Source: Desulfobacteraceae bacterium
GTDB lineage: Bacteria > Desulfobacterota > DSM-4660 > Desulfatiglandales > Desulfatiglandaceae
Assembly (NCBI GenBank): GCA_016783065.1
Contig: JADHXI010000007.1
Location: forward strand, 1-43,348
Direction: 5' to 3'
DNA length: 43,348 bases
Position 1 is the stretch's first letter; each line of letters starts with the position of its first letter. Of this stretch, positions 9,052 to 18,399 are shown piece after piece. The position numbers were made by a program, and so were the translations under genes. Under the pieces are notes generated by a model. The model searched no databases. It saw only the letters and a list, made by a program, of their open reading frames with translations, and had not been told where the DNA came from.

Positions 9052-10918
9052 GCCCCAGCTTCTGCATTGTTGACCGTAACGGTTTTCCAGTCCTTCTGTG
9101 CCAACCGAGTTCCTCGTAGTAGTCTCTTACCCATCCTTCAATATACGGGGCAGGGCTCATACCTGCTGCAGGCCCCGCATCCGCTGGGGCAGGTTCAATC
9201 ATCCTAGGCGACACGTTAATATCATCTTCTGGCGTAAGCCCGTAACGCATATTAATTATCCTCTCGAGAGTTACCACACGGTGGCCGACAGCTAGTGCCT
9301 CTTCCGGGCTAAAATCATCCCATCCAACAACAGCACCTAAGGCCCCCGTCGTAAATTTCAAGACGCCCGGAATCCCCCATGTCGCAAATACACAGGTTCC
9401 GAAACAATCCTCCCAAAACTTGAGCCGAGTCACCCTGGCTACTTGCTCGCCTTTTTGCCTTGGATCCAGTGGCCCTACTTTTTCTGGATAGCCTACATCA
9501 GCTTCAGGACACCAAATATCGGCAGCTAACGAATGCCATCCGGAACCTGACGAGATGAACTGTACAAGAAGTTCGCCCCATGCCCGCCTCCAATCATGGA
9601 GGTTTATACCTGAGCCTTTGACCTCAACTGCTGCATCTGGTATACCAAGACGCTGTGCCGCCACCTTGGGACCCTCCGTCAACATTTTGACAAACGTTCC
9701 CTCTTTGTTAGCGTACCTCCTCATAAGTTCTATTATCGCGTCTGTATTCCCCCAAGTCAATTCTAGGCCTTCTGTGTCTTCTTTCGTGAGGAGTCCTTTT
9801 TCATATGCCTCAAAAGCAACGGCCATTGCGCACCCTACAGTGCTGGTTTCTAAGCCAAGACGGTCAAAAAGATCTGTCAAGTACAGCGCCTCACCGGGAT
9901 CGCCGCTGGCTCCGGCTCCCATGATTGCAGCAGCCCCTTCTATGTTCTCGCCTCCGCCAGACAGCGATGCTACATAGCCTTTCCACCTGCCTTCTAGCAT
10001 TTCAATGTCATAGCAGCATGCCACCGGACACCTGAAGCACGGTCGAGGTTGGATCTTTTGGTTTTTCCACCCCTTACCAAACCCGGGAAGCTCGTTTCTA
10101 AGCCAGTTATTAGCGGAGACCCCCACAAGCTCCAGAACTCCCTCGTAGTCTACTTTCATATGTGAACCTTGTCCTACGATCGGGTACAACCCTTCCTTGC
10201 CCGCATGTTTATTCCACTCCTTGCTGATTGATCGAAGTTTTTCCGGGTCTCCAACCTTTATATCCCCTGTCCCTCTGACAGCTATTGCCTTCAATTTCTT
10301 GGAGCCCATTACTTGCCCTACGCCTGAATGACAGAATCCGTGATTCCTGTCATTCATAATAGTTGCCCCCGCAACCAAGTTTTCGCCCGCTGGGCCAATA
10401 GACGCTACGCTTGCTCCATCTGCTGCCCCGAGTTTCTTATTAATGCCCAAGTCCTCCTTGACAACCTCTTCCATTTCATGAGTATCCTTGCCTAAGAATT
10501 TCTCGGCATCTCTTATCTCAACTTTGTCATCATCAATCCACAGATAAACCCATTTATCTGAGGCCCCAGTCACTATTATGCCATCCCAGCCAGCCTTACC
10601 CAGGTATGGCCCAAACCATCCATGACTGTGCGCACGCCCAGCAGTGAATTTTGTATCTGCATTTAGCGTTGTAATGGTGCAGTTAGTAGGAGATGGGGTC
10701 CTTGTTCCAATGAGGGGACCATTCATAAAGATCAAAGGATTTTCCGGTTCCAATGGGTCGATACCATTTGGCAACTCCTTCATCAGGTACCATAGACCCA
10801 GACCAAGGTTGCCTACATACTTCCTCAATACAGTTTCATCTGGTAAGGGCTCGCTGCTTGTCTTCCCTTCGCTAAGGTCAATCCGAAGAATTTTCCCGTT
10901 ATATCCGCCTTTTATCAT
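9014..10918 (-). CDS. Aldehyde ferredoxin oxidoreductase family protein (AOR1)
   Basis: This 634-residue tungsten/molybdenum bis-pyranopterin enzyme would oxidise an aldehyde to an acid with ferredoxin, or the reverse. The N-terminal domain begins GGYNGKILRIDLSEG. The iron-sulfur cluster is bound by CFRCPVACC near residue 290 plus a later cysteine in DCFGTCVF. Pterin-binding regions include SIGPAGENLVAGA and SGGGENIEGAA. A histidine is retained in SGSGWHSLAAD. AGGAGG lies upstream of the ATG. The gene follows dctM after 292 bp and precedes the broken rdhA-like gene, so the TRAP system may import its substrate or a precursor. It is closely related to AOR2 and different from AOR3. Confidence 0.88.
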   Translation of the reverse strand: MIKGGYNGKILRIDLSEGKTSSEPLPDETVLRKYVGNLGLGLWYLMKELPNGIDPLEPENPLIFMNGPLIGTRTPSPTNCTITTLNADTKFTAGRAHSHGWFGPYLGKAGWDGIIVTGASDKWVYLWIDDDKVEIRDAEKFLGKDTHEMEEVVKEDLGINKKLGAADGASVASIGPAGENLVAGATIMNDRNHGFCHSGVGQVMGSKKLKAIAVRGTGDIKVGDPEKLRSISKEWNKHAGKEGLYPIVGQGSHMKVDYEGVLELVGVSANNWLRNELPGFGKGWKNQKIQPRPCFRCPVACCYDIEMLEGRWKGYVASLSGGGENIEGAAAIMGAGASGDPGEALYLTDLFDRLGLETSTVGCAMAVAFEAYEKGLLTKEDTEGLELTWGNTDAIIELMRRYANKEGTFVKMLTEGPKVAAQRLGIPDAAVEVKGSGINLHDWRRAWGELLVQFISSGSGWHSLAADIWCPEADVGYPEKVGPLDPRQKGEQVARVTRLKFWEDCFGTCVFATWGIPGVLKFTTGALGAVVGWDDFSPEEALAVGHRVVTLERIINMRYGLTPEDDINVSPRMIEPAPADAGPAAGMSPAPYIEGWVRDYYEELGWHRRTGKPLRSTMQKLGLDEFIDLVWGRG

Positions 10919-11211
10919 TTTTTTCCTCCTTATAACATTTTGTTACTATTTTTTTGCTCGTCTAGTTCATTCCGTTATTCTGAAAGCATATCGGGGCGGG
11001 CTGAGCTACGATGGCATAAGCCTGCGGAGCCCGAAGCGGTCACGCAAGCGGGTGGCAGTGTCAGCTCCATCGAATGTTCGAAACGTCGCCTGCGGTGGCC
11101 TGAAGAATAGGCACTCCAGCGCAAGCCCAGCGCACCGCGTTCCTGGCGCGCAAAAGCAGTGCCGCGAACTGGCTCTTATCACCTCCTTTCTGTCAGAAGG
11201 CTTAAAATAGC
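10919..11211. other. Spacer between dctM and AOR1 with GC-rich segment
   Basis: On the minus strand the spacer runs from the dctM stop to the AOR1 ribosome-binding site. About 11000-11190 is much richer in G and C than the flanking genes and contains GCGC-rich complementary stretches. The part next to AOR1 is AT-rich. The minus strand also carries AAAGGAGGTGAT at about 11179-11190 with no start at a usable distance. This could be a foreign insertion or a structured leader. I could not match it to a known riboswitch. Confidence 0.4.
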
Positions 11212-12519
11212 TTAGCCTCCGAACATTACTCCAGGTAGCCATAGCGAAATTTGAGGGAAAAACATCAAAATGATCATCGTTACTATTTCCACCTGTAGAA
11301 ACCACCAGATTCCACCGAAGATCTCTCCCATTGAGAAGTCTGGCACCACATTCTTAAGCATGTAAGCATTTAATCCTAAAGGTGGCGTAATCATCCCGAT
11401 TTCGTTGGTTTTCACCACCAGAATCCCAAGCCAGATAGGGTTAATGCCCATTTCGATCAATGGGGGTACAATAATAGGTACGGTTAAAAACATCATGGAA
11501 AGAGGGTCAACTATGCATCCTAGGGCAATGAGTATCACCATGAACCCACCAACAAGAACATATGGCGGCAAATCAAGGCTGATTACGTAGTGTGAGATAG
11601 CTGCGGAAGCTCCGCTCAAGGCTAAGAACGATGCGAAAAGCATTGCTCCCACCAGAACAATGCAAACAACAGATGTCGTTCGCGCACTTCCTAGGAACGC
11701 TTCCCGTATCGATTTCGGACTGGTCCTCCCTTTACGCACCAATAGTAATATGAACGCACCCCCCGCCCCGACTGCACCGGCCTCTGTGGGAGTGAAAAAT
11801 CCAGCAAAGAGTCCGCCGATAACCAAGACTACTAACGAAAAAATCCCCCATGTACCCTTAATAGCTCTGCCCCGCTCTCTCCAAGTAACATCAGGCAAGC
11901 GCGGTGCTAGGCTCGGATTCTTCAGCACCCTCAGGTACACCATTATACCGTAACATACGGCAGTCAGCAGGCCAGGCAATATACCAGCGATCAGGAGTCT
12001 AGCTACGGACAGATGGGCAAGAATGGCGAAAACGATGATGCTTAAGCTAGGAGGAATCATTGCCGCTAGTGTCCCAGCTGTTGCCACCGAGCCCGCAGCC
12101 AACTTGCGGTTTACGCCGTATCGCAACATCTCAGGTATCGCCACCTTGCCGAAAACGGCAGTCGCAGCCATGGTCTCTCCGCATGCAGCCGCAAATGCAG
12201 CATTTGCCATCGTGGTAGCTAAAACCAAGCCTCCTTTTAGACGTCCGAGCCATGCCCGGGCTGCTACGTAGAGCTCTTCCGTAATACCAGACTCGTAGGC
12301 AAGATGACCCATAAGTATAAAAAAGGGCAGGACAGTCAAGCTATAGGTCGAGCCAATATTGTATAATCTTGAGCCGAGCAAGCCTAAGGCCGAATCCAGA
12401 CCGCGTATCTCAGCAATTCCAATGGTGCTGACCAAAAGAAAGATAAAGGCCACAGGCATCCTCATCAGTAGCAGCACGCCTAGCATTATTACCAGACAAG
12501 CGATGACCAACATGCTCAT
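11212..12519 (-). CDS. dctM: TRAP transporter large permease DctM
   Basis: This 435-residue membrane protein is the 12-helix transport subunit of a tripartite ATP-independent periplasmic transporter. Hydrophobic helices run throughout. Family motifs include GETMAATAVFGKVAIPEM, AGTLAAMIPPSLSII, FFTPTEAGAVGAGGAF and TNEIGMITPPLGLN. It uses an ion gradient to move an organic acid delivered by DctP. GGAGGG precedes the start, and the ATG overlaps the dctQ stop by four bases, indicating translational coupling. Length is normal. It is followed by AOR1 in the same direction. Confidence 0.93.
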   Translation of the reverse strand: MSMLVIACLVIMLGVLLLMRMPVAFIFLLVSTIGIAEIRGLDSALGLLGSRLYNIGSTYSLTVLPFFILMGHLAYESGITEELYVAARAWLGRLKGGLVLATTMANAAFAAACGETMAATAVFGKVAIPEMLRYGVNRKLAAGSVATAGTLAAMIPPSLSIIVFAILAHLSVARLLIAGILPGLLTAVCYGIMVYLRVLKNPSLAPRLPDVTWRERGRAIKGTWGIFSLVVLVIGGLFAGFFTPTEAGAVGAGGAFILLLVRKGRTSPKSIREAFLGSARTTSVVCIVLVGAMLFASFLALSGASAAISHYVISLDLPPYVLVGGFMVILIALGCIVDPLSMMFLTVPIIVPPLIEMGINPIWLGILVVKTNEIGMITPPLGLNAYMLKNVVPDFSMGEIFGGIWWFLQVEIVTMIILMFFPQISLWLPGVMFGG

Positions 12520-13064
12520 GTGTCGTGCCCTCCAGTTCCGCTGCCCGTTTCCCCACGGTTCGCAGTTTGCTCATAGAGGTCCCCTCTTATGAGCAGCGAC
12601 GAAAACTGCACCAGGAACCGCAGAAAGAGCAACCCCATCCCTATGGGGACTGCCATCCGCCATGGCCAAGTCACCATACCCAATGAACCTAACAGTATGT
12701 CTCCCTCTAGGAAGTTGAACCACGTTGACAGTGCAGAGTAGCAGGTAATGATGCCAGTGATGACTACGCATAGTAGAAGGACTACACCCTCTACAAACTG
12801 CTTGGCCCTTTTCGGCAACCGCTGGTAGACGAATTCAACCGTGATATGATCATCTCGTCGCTGCGCGTAAGCAACACCGAAGAAGATAACGTAAACAAAG
12901 AGCAGCATTACAATCTCGTAGGATCCTGTTACCTGCGTAGATAAAGCGCGACGTGCCACCACTGCCGAGATGGTCAACAGCACCATTATCCCCACTGCGA
13001 ATGCACAAAGGAGGGTCACCACTTCCTCCGTCTTTGCTTGAATCCTAGCTAAGCGTTTCCACAT
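12516..13064 (-). CDS. dctQ: TRAP transporter small permease DctQ
   Basis: This roughly 182-residue protein with four membrane helices is the small subunit that pairs with DctM. The open frame extends to a GTG at 13091, but that start would lie inside the intercistronic hairpin. The ATG at 13064, with AAAGG upstream, is preferred and gives MWKRLARIQAKTEE. Helices include EEVVTLLCAFAVGIMVLLTI and the conserved region YEIVMLLFVYVIFFGVAYAQ followed by R-R-D-D-H-I. It overlaps dctM by four bases. Confidence 0.88.
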   Translation of the reverse strand: MWKRLARIQAKTEEVVTLLCAFAVGIMVLLTISAVVARRALSTQVTGSYEIVMLLFVYVIFFGVAYAQRRDDHITVEFVYQRLPKRAKQFVEGVVLLLCVVITGIITCYSALSTWFNFLEGDILLGSLGMVTWPWRMAVPIGMGLLFLRFLVQFSSLLIRGDLYEQTANRGETGSGTGGHDT

Positions 13065-13080
13065 TTGGGCTACCTTTTTA

Positions 13081-13109
13081 TGAGCGCCCACCTGAAGGTG
13101 GGCGGCTCA
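13081..13109 (-). terminator. Intercistronic hairpin between dctP and dctQ
   Basis: TGAGC-GCCCACC-TGAA-GGTGGGC-G-GCTCA forms a 12-bp stem with a single bulged G and a four-base loop. It lies 41 bp after the dctP stop and 17 bp before the preferred dctQ start. No clean U-tract follows before dctQ. It is therefore more likely a partial terminator or mRNA-stabilising stem that keeps the binding protein more abundant than the permeases than a full terminator. That role is inferred from similar arrangements in binding-protein operons. Confidence 0.7.
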
Positions 13110-13149
13110 ACTCTTTTGGGTGACCGGGAACACACAGTCGCACTGGTGC

Positions 13150-14187
13150 TTAGTCATACTTTCTAAGAAGGTTGAAATACTTGTCGAGCAACTCTTGTGC
13201 TGGGATCCCTTTCGCCTTCTGTTTTTGTACCCAACGATCCCAAACGACCTTAGCCCCTTTTTCCTTAATTATTTCTAGATCCTTTTTGCTAAACTCGACC
13301 TGCTTCATGCCATGCTTCTTTAAAAATTCCCAAGCTTTCTCCTCTTCAGCTCGGTACAACTCAATTTGCTTTTCCACCATTTCTTTGTTCAGGTCTGCCA
13401 TCACACTTTTTACGTCTGGAGGCAGTTTATTCCACGTTTTGAGGTTCATGGTCAGAGTTAAAGGAAGGAAATAGAAGGTCCGAATCCTGACCCAGTAAGG
13501 AAAGATATCATATAGACCAAAGTCTCTCGCAGCAATCGGGGTGCCACAAGCGGCTGCATCGATGACGCCTCTTTCGGCAGCCGAGGGGACTTCCCCCCAA
13601 GGCACAGGGTATGTTGTAACTCCTACTTCCTTTAAGGCCTCAGCCGAACCACCGTGAGCACGAAGCTTTATCTTCTTAAGGTCATCGATGGTCCTGAGTG
13701 GGACACTAGAGAGTATCTCTTGTGGATCCCAGACGGTATGGAACATGAACTTTGAGTTTAACCTAGTAAACTGCTTTTCTACGGCTGGCTGCTGAAAAAT
13801 CTCATTGCCAGCGAGGGCTTGTGCACGATAGGACGAGGTGGTAAATGGCAGGATAGTGACAGTTGCAGCTGAGTACAAGCCTGGATTATACACAGCACAC
13901 GTCATCCCCAAGTCAAATACGCCTTCCTTGATGTTCTCTGGTTGAGCCAACAAATTTCCCAAGGTGCCGCCAAATATTCTGTCAAATTTGACCTTTCCTT
14001 TGGTGCGCTTCTCAACTTGGTCCATCCACAACTCACTAGCAGCCGATAGATAACACTTCGGAAACGGTGAGTGATACTTGAGAGTAATAGGTTTAGCCTC
14101 GGCAGACACCTCGCTTGCCCACATACCAATCAACACTAATGCCAGAATAACGCTAATTACCGTTGTCCATCCTTGCTTCTTTGCCAT
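13150..14187 (-). CDS. dctP: TRAP transporter substrate-binding protein DctP
   Basis: This 345-residue periplasmic solute receptor is the first gene of the dctPQM-AOR1 unit. A cleavable signal peptide covers about residues 1-30 (lysines, then VISVILALVLIGMW, with ASEVSAEA near the cleavage site). The mature protein has the DctP-family organisation, with the ligand-binding arginine region IKLRAHGGSAEALKEVG followed by VPWGEVPSAAERGVIDAA. AGGAGG is placed well before the ATG. The binding proteins of this family mostly bind carboxylates through a conserved arginine. The specific ligand cannot be read, but the linked AOR suggests an acid or aldehyde precursor. Confidence 0.9.
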   Translation of the reverse strand: MAKKQGWTTVISVILALVLIGMWASEVSAEAKPITLKYHSPFPKCYLSAASELWMDQVEKRTKGKVKFDRIFGGTLGNLLAQPENIKEGVFDLGMTCAVYNPGLYSAATVTILPFTTSSYRAQALAGNEIFQQPAVEKQFTRLNSKFMFHTVWDPQEILSSVPLRTIDDLKKIKLRAHGGSAEALKEVGVTTYPVPWGEVPSAAERGVIDAAACGTPIAARDFGLYDIFPYWVRIRTFYFLPLTLTMNLKTWNKLPPDVKSVMADLNKEMVEKQIELYRAEEEKAWEFLKKHGMKQVEFSKKDLEIIKEKGAKVVWDRWVQKQKAKGIPAQELLDKYFNLLRKYD

Positions 14188-14528
14188 ATTGAACCTCCTA
14201 ACTATATAAAATGTTACAGAAATTTTGCCCAGGCCTTGACCGGGGCGACTCCAACCATTTGGCGACCACGAAAGGTTTCATCCGCTCATGTCGAAATCCT
14301 CCTTTCCCAAGGTTTTCTGCTTTGCGCGATAGGCTGGATTCCTATGGACACTTGTTTACCCCACGCAAAAGCACCTCATTTTGAGGTTTAAACTCTTGAT
14401 CAGTCCGTAAGAAGTCAGGCCTTTTAAGTAATTGAAATAATTGCAAATAAGACTATTTTTTGCTTGCTTTTCGCTTTACATTTTGGTATAAGAAAAGCCA
14501 GATGTTAACCAAATTGTAGGTGAAAAGC
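14188..14528. other. Divergent intergenic region, dctP and IS1182 transposase
   Basis: This 341-bp region is the upstream region of the dctP operon on the minus strand and holds the left end of the IS1182-type element. The last 100 bases before the transposase are AT-rich. Apart from the possible leader peptide at 14198-14289 I see no gene. No convincing terminal inverted repeat for the insertion sequence could be defined by eye. Confidence 0.45.
14198..14281 (-). CDS. Possible leader peptide upstream of dctP
   Basis: On the minus strand AAAGGAGG is followed by ATG AGC GGA TGA (14278-14289). The TGA overlaps a second ATG at 14281, opening a 27-codon frame that starts MKPFVVAKW. Its TAG ends at 14198, directly against the AGGAGG of dctP. 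The tight stop-start spacing would allow translational coupling or attenuation of dctP. The peptide has no recognisable domain and the arrangement could be chance. Confidence 0.25.
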   Translation of the reverse strand: MKPFVVAKWLESPRSRPGQNFCNILYS

Positions 14529-16262
14529 ATGATACATATTAAAAACCATAGACAGAAGGATCTTTTCGATCCATGGCGTTTTCTAAGTCCTAAACGTCGA
14601 GAGATGTTGAATCAGTCCTGGGCCGGTCTATTTCAAAAAGAACTCCTTTGTGAACTTCCCGTTGGCGAGGTGGCCTCGTTCTTCCACGATGATTTTGGCC
14701 GCCCCACAAAGGAACTGCACACGGTGCTTGGGGCTGTGATTCTTCAACAGACACTCGACTTGACGGATGATGAAACAGTGGATCAGTTAGCCTTTAACAT
14801 CCAGTGGCATTATGCGCTGAATATCACCGAGGAATCGGATTCAGCGAAATATATGTGTCCAAAGACCTTATGGAATATGCGCAGTATAGTTGTTGATAAT
14901 GATCTGGACGCAACTGTCTTCGACCGTATTACAAATAAACTGGCAAAGGTTTTCAAGGTCGATACCGACAACCAAAGGATTGATTCGGTTCATATTAAAT
15001 CCAACATGCGGCGCTTGGGTAGAATTGGTATCTTCACCTCAAGCATCAGCAAGTTCTTGGTCAACCTAAAGCGGGGGCACAAAGAGTTATTCGACACGAT
15101 GGATGAAGGCATCATTGATAAATATCTTTCTGAGAAATCCCTACAATGCTTTTCTATGGTAAAGCCTTCAGAATCAGCCAAAACGCTTAACTCGGTCAGC
15201 GCTGATCTTTTCAACCTGGTGGAACAGTTCAAAGATCACCCTGAAGTCAAGGCCATGCATAGCTATAAACTGCTTGAGCGGGTTTTGAAAGAACAATGTA
15301 ACGTGTCAGATGATGGCAAGCTTGTTGAAGTAAAAAAGCCCAAAGAGATTCCTTCTGACTCTCTTCAAAACCCTTCAGATCCTGACGCAACATACAGCGG
15401 TCATAAGGGTCAGGGCTATCAGGTTCAGGTGATGGAGACCTACTGTAAGGATGAAGATGTTAAAGAAGAGAGCCTGAATCTGATTACTTATATTGAAGTG
15501 GAGCCTGCCCATGAAAGTGACGCGAATGCCCTGATCCCGGCGATAGAATCGAGTGAGGAACGTGGACTTGCCCCTGAAGAACTCCTGGCTGACACCCTTT
15601 ATGGTAGTGATGAAAACTGTCAGAAGGCTGAAAAGCTGGGTGTAGAGGTTGTTTCCCCCGCCAAGAGCACCAAAGAAAAAGACGGCATCACTCTTTCGGA
15701 TTTTGAAGTGTCTGAAAAAGGCGACGTTGTTTCTTGTCCCCAGGGTCATGTATCGGTTAGGACAAAAACGAAGAAAACCCGGCACACCGTCGCATTTGAT
15801 TCTCAACACTGCAGCACCTGCCCCTTTGAGGAAATCTGCCTGGTAAAACAAGGGAAGAAGTATCACTATCTTCGTTACACGGATAAAGAGATGCGATTGG
15901 CAATACGAAGAGCCTACGAGCAAACTGAAGAATTCAAAGACCGCTACAGGTGGCGTTCAGGGTCTGAAGCTACCATGTCGGAGTACGACAGAAGAACCGG
16001 GGTCAAACATCTGAGAGTCAGAGGTTTTAAATCGGTTAGGTTCTGTGCCACCTTAAAAGCCGTCGGAGTGAACATCTTCAGGGCAACTGCCGTCCGAAAG
16101 GCGGTGACTAATGGAAAGCCAGGCCATGGAGGGGTTCTACCTGCTCTAATGCATGCTATTTATGTTGTCAAAGAGCGTTTTTTGAAGGCTTGGAGCCAAT
16201 TGAGAAAAATTTTCACCTTATTTGACCGTCGCGATGGGCATCCCCTCATTATGGCCGCGTAA
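14529..16262 (+). CDS. IS1182-family-type DDE transposase
   Basis: This 577-residue transposase appears intact. The N-terminal DUF772-type domain includes LFDPWRFLSPKRREML, FHDDFGRPTKELHTVLGAVI and DQLAFNIQWHYAL. The DDE nuclease core follows, with aspartates in RIDSVHIKSNM and LLADTLYGSDENC, and the glutamate in WRSGSEATMSEYDRR. A cysteine cluster (CSTCPFEEIC) lies between the second and third catalytic residues, as is usual for this family. The ATG at 14529 follows an AGGTG site; a GTG at 14520 is an alternative. Ends of the element are probably within 14400-14520 and 16263-16500, but I could not identify the repeats. Confidence 0.8.
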   Translation: MIHIKNHRQKDLFDPWRFLSPKRREMLNQSWAGLFQKELLCELPVGEVASFFHDDFGRPTKELHTVLGAVILQQTLDLTDDETVDQLAFNIQWHYALNITEESDSAKYMCPKTLWNMRSIVVDNDLDATVFDRITNKLAKVFKVDTDNQRIDSVHIKSNMRRLGRIGIFTSSISKFLVNLKRGHKELFDTMDEGIIDKYLSEKSLQCFSMVKPSESAKTLNSVSADLFNLVEQFKDHPEVKAMHSYKLLERVLKEQCNVSDDGKLVEVKKPKEIPSDSLQNPSDPDATYSGHKGQGYQVQVMETYCKDEDVKEESLNLITYIEVEPAHESDANALIPAIESSEERGLAPEELLADTLYGSDENCQKAEKLGVEVVSPAKSTKEKDGITLSDFEVSEKGDVVSCPQGHVSVRTKTKKTRHTVAFDSQHCSTCPFEEICLVKQGKKYHYLRYTDKEMRLAIRRAYEQTEEFKDRYRWRSGSEATMSEYDRRTGVKHLRVRGFKSVRFCATLKAVGVNIFRATAVRKAVTNGKPGHGGVLPALMHAIYVVKERFLKAWSQLRKIFTLFDRRDGHPLIMAA

Positions 16263-17000
16263 GGGATGTCTGACTTTTTACAGGACCTCAATAACTCGAC
16301 TTTGGCCATTTTTCAATTTTATCTATCTTAGAACCTCAAGGGGTAGAGCTTTTTCACATTGAATTATTATATCATATCAGGTCAATTAGATCACTTCATT
16401 TATTTCTAACCTATTGTTTTAAAAGCCTTATTCTAAGGGAACTAAGATCGGTCAAGAATGGCCAAAATTGAGAATAATATAATATAAAAAAATGTCAAGA
16501 CTTTTTTCACAGCAATTGCGATTCAGACACTATGGAGTTCCGAGGCCGGGTAAGAGCGGGGGTCGGGGTGGCTATAGTCACAGTCCAGCATGGAAAGAGA
16601 GTAAGTTTAGTCTCCTGCCAGAGACCTATCGTGGGAAGTGTATTTGTTGGGATGCTTAGGGCATTTTTGTGGGAGAGGAAATCCCCGAAAGGATGTTCGT
16701 TGGCTGGACTATATTGTTGAGAACCGGTGGGGAAGACAGATAAGGAGGCCCTTGATCATCGTTTCGGTCATGAACCTGTTATACACCACCAATCCGTCTT
16801 TGTGCAGGTTAGGGCAAAGGCTTTCTGCCAGCAACGAGAGCGAGAGCTTTGCGTCATTCCGGTGCCTGCCCTGGACTCCGATCCGGGGTTCGCCGGGATG
16901 ACGTGACAGACCGGCTTTTCGGGCTTGCTGCCGACTCGATACTTGAGTAAGGCTCAAAACATGAATTCTTGGCCTAAACGGTGATCAAGGCCATAAGGGG
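16263..17000. other. Inter-IS region without intact gene
   Basis: This 738-bp region lies between two transposase genes. The left 240 bases are strongly AT-rich, and the middle (16530-16900) has higher G+C. The short plus-strand frames at 16532-16901 have no ribosome-binding site or domain and look like decayed sequence. One palindromic REP-like repeat is listed separately. Confidence 0.45.
16852..16903. repeat. REP-like palindromic repeat
   Basis: A 52-bp unit begins CGTCATTCCGGTG and ends CGCCGGGATGACG, so the arms are near-perfect inverted complements around a C- and G-rich centre (CTGGACTCCGATCCGG). This is the form of the common dispersed GTCATTCC...GGATGAC repeats found between genes in many proteobacteria. 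Only this copy was seen in the window. Confidence 0.6.
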
Positions 17001-18143
17001 TCATAAATGTGGCCGGGGGTCCGTCATGACACCCTTCATTTCCCGGCGGAGTCTCCTGCATTTATCAATTATTTTCTTGCGGGCTTTGTCCTCAAGGTTC
17101 GCTATGATGTAAGTGTATTCGATCGGAGTAAACAAACCGTAATAGTTTTCGAAGTAAACGATGATGTGGTTGTCCGAGGGTAATAACTGCTGACGAATAT
17201 GAAGCAGTGTCTGATTGTTTAGTTCCTTTCGTCCCCGGCGGAGGAGATAGTGTTGAAGCAAATTATAGCTAAGCATGATAAAAATGACCTGGTTAACCAC
17301 CATGGAAAAGGCGCGAGAGGTAAATTTAATCAGATCGATGAAGCACTTAAGTTGACGGTGTCGCTCTTCGATAGTTATTCGCAGATGGTATTCCTCAGAT
17401 GCCTCGGAGGGATCCTCTACCTCTTTAGTGTCGATCAGGAGCCATATCTTCTGATGGCCATCAGCATAGGTCTCACGGTTGGCTACAACATTGAGCGGGA
17501 CTGTGCACGAAGACCAGCTCTGAAACTCCCCGATAGTCGCCGTCTCCCTCTTTACGATGGTCTTCTCTGGCGGTAGGGATGGCTTTTGCGCTTTGAGTTG
17601 CTCAAGGGTTTCCTGTCGCTTTTTCTCCCGCTTGACGACGGCCTGGGGCCTTGGGCGGGGTGGATTTTGGGCCTCTACTACGGGCTCTTGTAAGCGAAGC
17701 CAGGTAACATCGGGCAATTTGAACAGGGCCATGGCATCTTCATGAATATCCATATTGCGACGAGCAGGAATAAGCACATCAATGCCATAGTCCTTCTTCC
17801 AGGTGGAGATTTTCCTACCATCCAGAAACCCTCGGTCTAAGATCAGCCTTTTCATCACCCCCTTACCCACCGTCTCCACAAACTCTCTCACCTGCTCATA
17901 AAGCACCGGAGACTCATGGACATTGCCAGGGAGAACCTTTACCGATACAAGAAAGAAAAAGTCCATAGTCCGATTCGTGTGCAGAAGCGACACCATCTTG
18001 TAGCACCGTCTCCACTGGCAACGGGTCTTTTTTCCATCGGTCATCTTTTTATATGCCTTTTCGCTGACCGGATGATCGTTCTCATCAAACTGAAGATTAC
18101 CTATATCATACTTCTCCCGGAATCCTTTTATTAAAACAGAAGT
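17001..18143 (-). pseudogene. Truncated IS4-type (YREK) transposase
   Basis: The frame is open from after a TAA at 18144-18146 to the stop at 17001 (about 380 codons), although the first ATG is only at 18044. The upstream portion still looks coding (FREKYDIGNLQFDENDHPVS), so the N-terminus is lost rather than absent. DDE features are LILDRGFLDG (second D region) and EYHLRITIEERHRQLK. The latter matches the IS4 signature Y-x2-R-x3-E-x6-K exactly. The first catalytic aspartate would lie near the missing or altered N-terminus. It is probably non-functional alone. Confidence 0.65.
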
Positions 18144-18399
18144 TTACATCTGGCAGCCTTTTCCTGTTGGGTATCTGAAAAATTGCTCTTTGTGCTTGTA
18201 ACCTTGTGCCTCATCGAACCCACACATACGATATGAAACCTTAAATCCAATTTTCACTAAGATTATTTCGTATACTAACTAACCTGCAATATACTTTGAT
18301 TATCGATATCTGTTGGTCAGCTTTTTTTGTACCCAAAATGGATTTGATATCAATGAGATACATGAAACGAATTCAACTGATGCGGGTCCCTAGGGAATT

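Noticed and set aside
11171-11190. CTCTTATCACCTCCTTTCT resembles the 3' end of 16S rRNA
   Set aside because: The upstream sequence shows none of the conserved helix 44/45 rRNA sequence. It is simply a Shine-Dalgarno-like match on the other strand.
11006-11305. Minus-strand ORF with a perfect AAAGGAGGTGAT site
   Set aside because: The only in-frame start after the site is a GTG that overlaps the Shine-Dalgarno itself, and the product has no recognisable domain. The first part is antisense-frame sequence of dctM.
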